Below, piece after piece: positions 57,411 through 64,000 of a stretch of 64,000 nucleotides of DNA. The translations under genes were made by a program, and so were the position numbers. Every line of letters starts with the position of its first letter. The first letter of the stretch is position 1. A model generated the notes under the pieces. The model saw only the letters and a program-made list of their open reading frames with translations. It searched no databases and was not told the origin of the DNA. The stretch is from Heterobilharzia americana (lineage: Eukaryota > Platyhelminthes > Trematoda > Strigeidida > Schistosomatidae), in contig OX104130.1 in the NCBI GenBank assembly GCA_944470555.2, positions 3,410,001 through 3,474,000 of the forward strand. Direction: 5' to 3'.

Positions 57411-60400
57411 GCTCTAAAGAAGTGAATACAGGGCGGTAATTCTATGCCCGGCATTGGTCCGCTATGAAAAAACTAAGGGAACTTGTCTTTTAAACCCAAG
57501 ATCCAAGGTTGTGGCCCTTTGTCCGAGTGTCACTACTTACGTTTTGTTGACGGGCTGTGGCTTGACAGCGGAACTTTGGCTCCCGTGCTTGACCTTGTTT
57601 CGTAAAATAATAGCGATAGCAGCTGCCACACATGCCAAGAATTCTGTGCTGACAGAGACAGGCCGCGGTTCTGTCACCTCTGCCTTGTAGTCGCTACCTG
57701 AGAAAGGTTCATTCGCTTTCTTGTTTGCCAGGAGACTGCTTAGTCCAGGCGGCTGGTTCTGTACATCATTCGAACCTTTCGCCACACCCCCAATGACACC
57801 AATAAAATTGCCCGAACTGTCGAAACTCTGTGGGCCTACTTCTTGATACATGTCTAATTGGTGACTTGCCACTCAGGCACTTGCTCGGTTGGATTTTAGC
57901 CACCGTTTCTGTTAGTGATTTCACACTTGCAACCTTTTCTATAGTGAGGGCGTCCTTAAATGAGCTTTGGCCAGTGCAGTGTACGGCGCAGTTGATTCAG
58001 GTAATATCTCCCCCACTGACGCTATCCACTATTCGAGCCAGAAATGGAAGTGTGGTTTTTGGGTTCCGCGTGTCAAACGTACGTTGGATATGTTATGGCA
58101 GCATGTCCATCTAAGCCCTATTGTTGGAGGCTTCCCCAGCAGAATTCTGTCCCACCCTTGCTTGAACGTGTCTCAAAAACTGGGAAATCGGCCCACCTTC
58201 CAGCACCTCCCCTTGTAACACACATTGGGTCTGTTAGCCACATGATGCTGCAGACGGCCTTTTTCCTCATACTTGAGCACGGAATTAGGTTGTCCTTCTG
58301 GGATACTAAGTTTGTATCCATGAGCCTTTTTACTGGCTGAGACACGAAGTGCAGAGCATAAGTTATTGTCAGCAGTTTTTCCGGCGCTATATAGCGACGG
58401 TTAAATAAACTCTGTAGTTGAGAGAACCGTAGTTTTGGGTCTCACCTGTCAAAGTCTGGTAGCCGACTCTTAATAGCAACCAAAGTATCCGCTCCATGTG
58501 AACAGAGTATTGGAATCGATATCACAGAGTTAGACGTTCTAGTATTCAAAAACAAAAAATAAACAAGTGAACAAATTGACCGAGTGAAGGCAAAGAATCT
58601 ACGTTGTCGACTTCACCAGTGTTGGACCCGGTGCTTGCAGTTAACAGAACAATTTACTTCAGACACTCACAACGTAGCCATCAGGAAGACAGTGGCAGTA
58701 ACGCAACGTGCTTATTTCAATGGAGACTCTAATGGCCGACCACTTTTAAGTCCTTGCTTTTGACTTTAAATGGGACTGAGGCTGGCTAAACTGAGACCCT
58801 GGGAGGGTTAGTTGGTACGAGTGGGCTCGTCAAATAGCTTTGCCATCGAACTTCGTGTTAATTTTTCGTATTTTTGAGGGGATTTGCTCTTCTTGGAGAT
58901 TTAATGTACGTTTGTGTGTCACATGTCCAGCGGCAGTATGCTTGCTTTAAATGTGACGCAACAATCAATGCATATTTCTTGCTTTTGTGACTTTTCGTGT
59001 TGTCCTCGTATTGTCGTTCCATTTTAGTGCCCGGCAATTGTTCCTCCGTAAGCTTTTCTTGCTGGTAAGTGTTTTCTACAATAGTAGTTTTACTATTTCT
59101 TTTAAACAGCTTAAAGTATGTTTTCATGCCTTAAAAGCTACTTTTCGCCAGGTTTTCACTGCTTGCTGCGGGGCCGAAGTTGTCAACAGCCCACTGCATT
59201 TCTACGGAAGGTTGTAAAAATCCTGAAAGTGTAGGAACCTTTATTTGCGTCTCCATACAGCTTTCTTGCTCTCATACAGCTATTCAAGGGTTAGAGAAAG
59301 GCGACGGCGTGGTCTCAGTGGCCGTGAGCACCGGCCAGGTGCTTAGTGGCTTAATGTGCACTCTTCGGTACCCAGGCTGAGTTAAAGTCACCGATGCACT
59401 TAGACAGCCCTTAGGCTATGCATCTTGGAGTTTATAAGACGCTTGTAGTATACACGGACACGCTGCATAACTACAAGGTACAAATGGAGTCATTTGGCTT
59501 CGCATTTACGATATTATTTTGTAGTTTCTCGATATAAGCATGGATATGCAAAGGAACCTGGAGACCTGGGTTCTCAGCCTCGCACATAAGGTAGTTGACT
59601 GTTTATTTCCCCGGTTGCAAACGTACATGTTGCCAATCTAGCTTTTGTCTCCATGACGACGGAGCTGAGCTTGTTCTCAGTGAGGTTAACACTGTGCATA
59701 ATCACAAGCGTGGCTCGAAATTTATGGAGGGTGGTCCATGCTTCAGAGGCCTAAGTTGCAAACAGAAGGGAAATTTGAGTCCTTTGATCCGACGCTGAAC
59801 CAAGTTGGAGGGGGTATTCGAGCATGTAGAAGACGAATTTCTAAAGATTGTCACTGATAGGGGTTTTCATAATTCAAGAGGCCTAATGATTCCGGGTAAG
59901 TTGTGTTAATAATGAAGTGTGTTGCGGGCACACCACCAGCTTCACTTGTGTTCATGAGATTGAGGGAGCCTGCAGAATCGAGGGAATATAGAGACCTGCA
60001 TTTTGATGAGTGGATCTCATTTGTTTTTCCCTGCATTCGCAAGTCTCGCCGCGCCACCGGTATGGTGAAGTTGTTTGAGTCGACCATACCTACAATACGA
60101 ACAGGGAAATGTGACTTTATTTCATACGGACAAATATGCATCTTGCAGGCACTCTCCATTCCAGTCGCCGGTGGCTGAGGTTTCGAGCATGGTCGACCTG
60201 TGTTGTTAGCGCGGACTAGACAGGAGAGAATGGAAGATGCTCTATGGAAAGCGGAACGGTTTGAGCATAATACGAGACACTTCCACTACAGAAACGTTTG
60301 TAATGGACTGTGTCAACGGTGAAATATCAGATGTGCGGGCAACCAACACCACTGCTAAGACTGTTCTTCATCTGCTTCATGTAGGCTGAGGATTCAGCAG

Positions 60401-61100
60401 AAAGGTGAGATACAACGTCACACCACTTCATCAAATCCCAAACTCATAATCCCCCCATGAAGGCGTACCTAAACTGAACCATCAAGACTAATAATGTTGA
60501 GATGTAACACTTCCTTTTCTTATGATCCTTGAGATTTAATCAACGTGTAGGCTTCGTCAACACCGTGATCGTGCTATTGGTGCACATAGGAGAAAACACT
60601 GGCAACTGAAGAAGTGAATGTGAGCATCTGCATGCTTACACGAAGCACATAGTTTGGGTACAAACTGGAACAATCGTGTTAAGAGTTCTCAGGAGTTTAA
60701 AGCTAGGTTAAACCCTACTGGTAATAATGACAACATATATAAATGCATATTTCGAACAATAAACTGCGCGAACGCACGCCTTTCTTACAGGCAATATCTG
60801 AACAATATTGTCCCCGGTGAGGCCGAGAAAATTTAAAAAGTATAAATCACTACACTATACATGGCCCACCAGAGAATGCGATAATTCGCATGTTACTGGT
60901 CGCAACACGCGGTAAAGTCGAACCTACACGCTTCTTTTTCACGTGGTTCTCGATTATATCAATTTGCAGATTTCCCGTTGAGTCTGACTACTTATTACTA
61001 TATTTTTGTGGTAAGATTTCAGTCTGTCCCATATGTTTGGCTTACAGCTCCGCTATTCTCCTCACGCACTGTGTTACCAGCGTTTTGGCATACTACGTAT
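57411..61100. other. 3.7 kb of unassigned, G+C-richer DNA
   Basis: Several open frames of 80-110 codons occur (57,537-57,872 minus; 57,830-58,114 plus; 58,858-59,127 minus; 59,851-60,159 minus; 59,903-60,178 plus). None has a domain that I recognise. The minus frame at 57,537-57,872 and the bases upstream of it could be an old ORF1, but the evidence is weak. The block probably consists of decayed repeats. Confidence 0.3.
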
Positions 61101-61156
61101 AGCCGTTCGCTGTTTTTCTATTTTAACAATAAGCTTCGATTTTAACGTCTTTTTAA

Positions 61157-62471
61157 ATGGGAAGATCTAAGGCTAAGCGTTCTAAAATCGACTGCTCTAG
61201 TGAGAAAAAGCGAAGGCTTGTTCATTCCAGCGCTCTTCTGTGTGACAGAAGCACTGTTACCCCGCGTAACTCAGATCTCGATGATCTGGTATGCCCCATG
61301 CCTTTTGTCAGAACCGAAGACATATCAGTCATGAGTAGCAGTATTAACGACCACAGGAAAGAAATCAACAGCATTAAGACTATGATGGAAGGGATTCGGA
61401 GAACAGTTGAGGATTTCCATCCATTAGCATATCTTCTAGGGAAGCATGAGAATTTAGTTGAAGACCACGCAGTGAAAGCAGAAAACTTAATAGACCACTT
61501 GGCGGCGGAGGTAATGAAGAGACTATCGTCGTCCCAACAGGCCATCGTTTATAACATACCTGATACTCCACCCCTGGATGTAGTTAGACAAAGGTATTAA
61601 ACTCATGCGGTATGACAGGAATACACTGTGACTGTAAGCCCCTCGCAAAAAGTCAGCGCAGTCTAGCTGCCCCATGATCTTCAAATTCACTACTTCATTT
61701 GACGCCAAAAGATTTATTAAACTACAAGATCACATAAGGTTACATAGCAGTTTTAAAAATATTGCTACCGCACAAGACAGAGCCGCGTGCCAACGCAGAA
61801 AACAAAAAAGGAGTAGTCTGACCAGTTCATCACCTTTAAACACAGAGGCCGCTGTGAGCACGAACAGACCATCAGAAAGTGCTGACATGGTCAGTACTTC
61901 TGTTGCATATACCTCTTCCTCAGTACAACAGTCTCAGTCAAATCTAGCTACAAGTGAACCTGATCCTTCAGTTGCTTGTAAGAAGAAAACCATCGGTACC
62001 CCTTAGGTCACCATAAACAGAAGACCGGTATGTGAGAGAAGACTCTGAAGTTCGGGAGAAACCTCACCATCTAAAGCTAAAACGTTTCTGAAGAAGGGCC
62101 ATTTCAGGCGCGTGCTTTCTGATGACGGAGAAGAATATTTCATAGCTAAGACACTAGCAATACACGAACCCAAAGGGCGAGTTTTCCGTCAAACCCCTTT
62201 TCTCAGAAATGAGTGCCACGACAACTCGAGTTTGCATCACACGAGACACTCCTTTGAACCACATCCCTTTAATCACAGGGGTCATAACGTGGTGCCGAGT
62301 AGCGTACCGAACGCTCAAATGTCCTACATACCACAAACACCTAACCGCTGTTCAGCTGTGCATTTTAATAATCCTAGTCAATGCTTTGGGAACGGATGTA
62401 CACCTCCTGTAAGAAACTTCCCCACTTATGAACCCTACCAGGATTTTTTTCGGATCCCGCACAATATGTAG
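61157..62471 (+). pseudogene. CR1-like ORF1 (copy 3), frameshifted
   Basis: It starts MGRSKAKRSKID with a basic N-terminus. A helical, heptad-like segment follows (INSIKTMMEGIRRTVEDF, about residues 70-87), and then SSQQAIVYNIPDTPPLDVVR (about 125-144), the start of an RRM-like fold seen in non-LTR ORF1 proteins. The frame shifts near 61,595 and continues as CPMIFKFTTSFDAKRFIKLQ (61,671 on), then shows Ser/Thr-rich text to a stop at 62,006, and a third frame (62,112-62,471) rich in Pro, His and Asn. No zinc finger was seen. The likely role is RNA binding and chaperone activity. Confidence 0.65.
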
Positions 62472-62476
62472 GACCC

Positions 62477-64000
62477 ATGGTGTTTAGGCTCGTTCGACCC
62501 CCTGATAACACAGGGCTGGAACCAATTTCCTCGACTTACACCGGTCATAAACCATACCTTACGCCAGCAGTAAAGAAGAGGTACACGTTAATAACCTATA
62601 GGTGCCGTGAAAAACTAAGTAATCATATACCTGTGAGAGACAGAAACTCACCGGCACACTCCACTGTTGAGTCTTGTCACGTCCGAGACATAGGTAGTGC
62701 ATCGTCTAGCGAACTGAATACCAGAAATTCTTCCACTTACCGAGGCTTAAGGGACATAGTAAGTTACTTTGCAAGCTATGGTAGCCTTTTCACGCTTCTA
62801 CTTGCTAATGCCCGCTCGTTACTTAAGAAAATATCCGATCTTAGAACAATAGTTTTGCTGGCCAAACCCACTGCATTATTAGTTACTGAATCATGGTGTA
62901 CTAACTCAATCCTAGACGTGGACCTGTGTATAGATGGTTATACTCTGTATCGCACCAATCGTGACCACAAGCGTGGTGGAGGCTGTTTGATCTATGTGTG
63001 TAGCCTTGCTACCTCAAATAAGATTGAAGATATCCTCAATGATCTGCCGGACTCACTTTGGATCGTCATAAACGGTACCAACTACAAAATCCTCATAGGC
63101 TGTGTGTATAGAGCATCATGTTCAACAAAAGAAAGTGATGGACTGATGGCTAGATCATTTGGCCACGCTGGATCCCTCACTGTTGACTTCAAACTGATTG
63201 CAGGCGACTTTAACTTACCTGAAGTTAACTGGGAGGTTGGTCGCGGCCCACAGCGATTTGATGAAATGCTTGCTGTCACAGATATCTATGGCTGGAAGCA
63301 ATACATCCAGCAACCCATGCGTGGAGATAGTATACTGGACCTAGTCTTTTGCTGTGACAACATACCTGTCACTACCCACGTTAGTAGCGAATTTTCTAAC
63401 AGTGACCATACGATGGTATTCTGTTGCTTACCAACTCTTCCTCCCAATGAGAGGAACAATCAATCTTCAAATTATACTGGGCATAGAAGCTACGAGAATA
63501 TAGAGTGGGAAGTGCTCACCGAGCTACTCAGGTGCTCTCCATGGGATGACTACTTTACCACAGCCTCATTAACACACACTCACTTTTCTACAGAAATATA
63601 GAGCTGTGTCTAGATACTGTTGCTCCGTGAAAACAGTTAGGGTTTATAAGGAGCCAGACCCAAATACCCCTAAAATATTCCGCAATAAACTTGAGAAATT
63701 ATCATCACATTACCACTCGTCGAAAAACTTCATGTCACTGCACTTTATTCATGAGACTTACGAATCTATCAAGACACTACGTGCGAAACACGCAGTAAAC
63801 GAAGAGATCGTCGCTCTCAAAAGTGGCTCTAGAATACACAAGTTGACATCCCTTCTGAGTAAACGTCTGAAGCCACCAACGGATGTGGCCTATCTACTAC
63901 ATAATGGGGCGGTACACAACAATTCCCCCAAGATTAGTGAACCGTTTAGCGAATCATTCGCTAATTTCAACCCTAATGCCCTCAGCCCCACTAGCTTTAC
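62477..64000 (+). CDS. CR1-like ORF2: AP endonuclease, partial
   Basis: The 374-codon open part (62,477-63,601) carries an exonuclease-endonuclease-phosphatase fold: LLLANARSLLKK (residues 107-118), ALLVTESWC (133-141, catalytic Glu), YRTNRDHKRGGGCLIYV (158-174), LIAGDFNLPEVNW (240-252) and SNSDHTMV (307-314, catalytic Asp-His). All key motifs are present. The frame then shifts near 63,590-63,630 and continues in another frame as KEPDPNTPKIFRNKLEKLSS, the linker before the RT. The N-terminal 100 residues are of unknown function. It nicks DNA for target-primed reverse transcription. It is the only endonuclease in the window with all motifs, but the downstream shift makes full function doubtful. 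Confidence 0.75.

Larger units (their letters stand above)
61101..64000 (+). mobile_element. CR1-like retrotransposon copy 3, runs off window
   Basis: ORF1 (61,157-62,471) and ORF2 (62,477 on) are in tandem on the plus strand, with about five bases between the ORF1 stop and the ORF2 ATG. ORF1 lacks a PHD finger, unlike copies 1 and 2, so this is a different subfamily. The RT would lie beyond the right edge. Only a few frame breaks are visible, so this is the best preserved element in the window. Confidence 0.75.

Overview
The window looks like nuclear DNA of a schistosome-type blood fluke (Schistosomatidae, probably Schistosoma). The reasons are an AT-rich genome packed with degenerate retroelements; tRNA-like SINE repeats carrying hammerhead ribozymes, of the kind known from the schistosome Sm-alpha family; SR2-like RTE elements; Penelope-like elements with a GIY-YIG domain; CR1-like elements with a PHD-finger ORF1; and one host gene with introns of about 30-36 nt, typical of schistosomes. 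Family names come from motifs read by eye, with no database search.

Layout. Positions 1-36 kb are intergenic or intronic DNA filled with retroelements. Penelope-like (PLE) pieces lie at 3.8-5.9, 6.6-7.1, 9.1-9.7, 24.7, 32.1-33.1 and 39.7-40.3 kb. RTE-like pieces lie at 7.1-8.4, 13.0-16.5, 17.4-17.6, 25.1-27.4, 31.7-33.4 (split), 34.1-34.9 and 38.8-39.3 kb. Old non-LTR reverse transcriptase remnants lie at 12.0-12.9 and 22.2-22.6 kb. Hammerhead SINE arms are scattered throughout. A 500-N assembly gap lies at 36,756-37,255, followed by a possible terminal exon of an unidentified gene. The stretch 40.3-46.5 kb is mostly single-copy DNA and holds the best host gene: a four-exon minus-strand gene (43,980-44,425) for a small CXorf65-like protein, with a possible exon of another gene just upstream on the same strand. 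From about 46.6 kb to the end the base composition becomes visibly richer in G+C. There the sequence is CR1-like: two minus-strand PHD-type copies (46.6-49.5 and 51-54.5 kb), a degenerate plus-strand copy (55.3-57.4 kb) and a better preserved plus-strand copy running off the right edge (61.1-64.0 kb).

The most interesting signals are structural. (1) Hammerhead SINE arms repeatedly occur as head-to-head inverted pairs, sometimes around a shared spacer, and a second tRNA-like family without a hammerhead has the same inverted-arm design with near-perfect terminal inverted repeats. (2) Two PLE insertions are broken in the middle with the 5' half inverted, the geometry expected of twin priming; one sits inside an RTE copy. 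(3) Defective RTE copies share long, apparently identical blocks including the same frame breaks, implying duplication or gene conversion after decay, or an assembly problem. (4) The CXorf65-like gene contains micro-introns of 36, 33 and possibly 29 nt.

Nothing suggests bacterial operons, CRISPR arrays or rRNA. The retroelement genes are nearly all broken; the only autonomous-looking coding pieces are the CR1-like ORF1 and endonuclease regions in the right-hand third.
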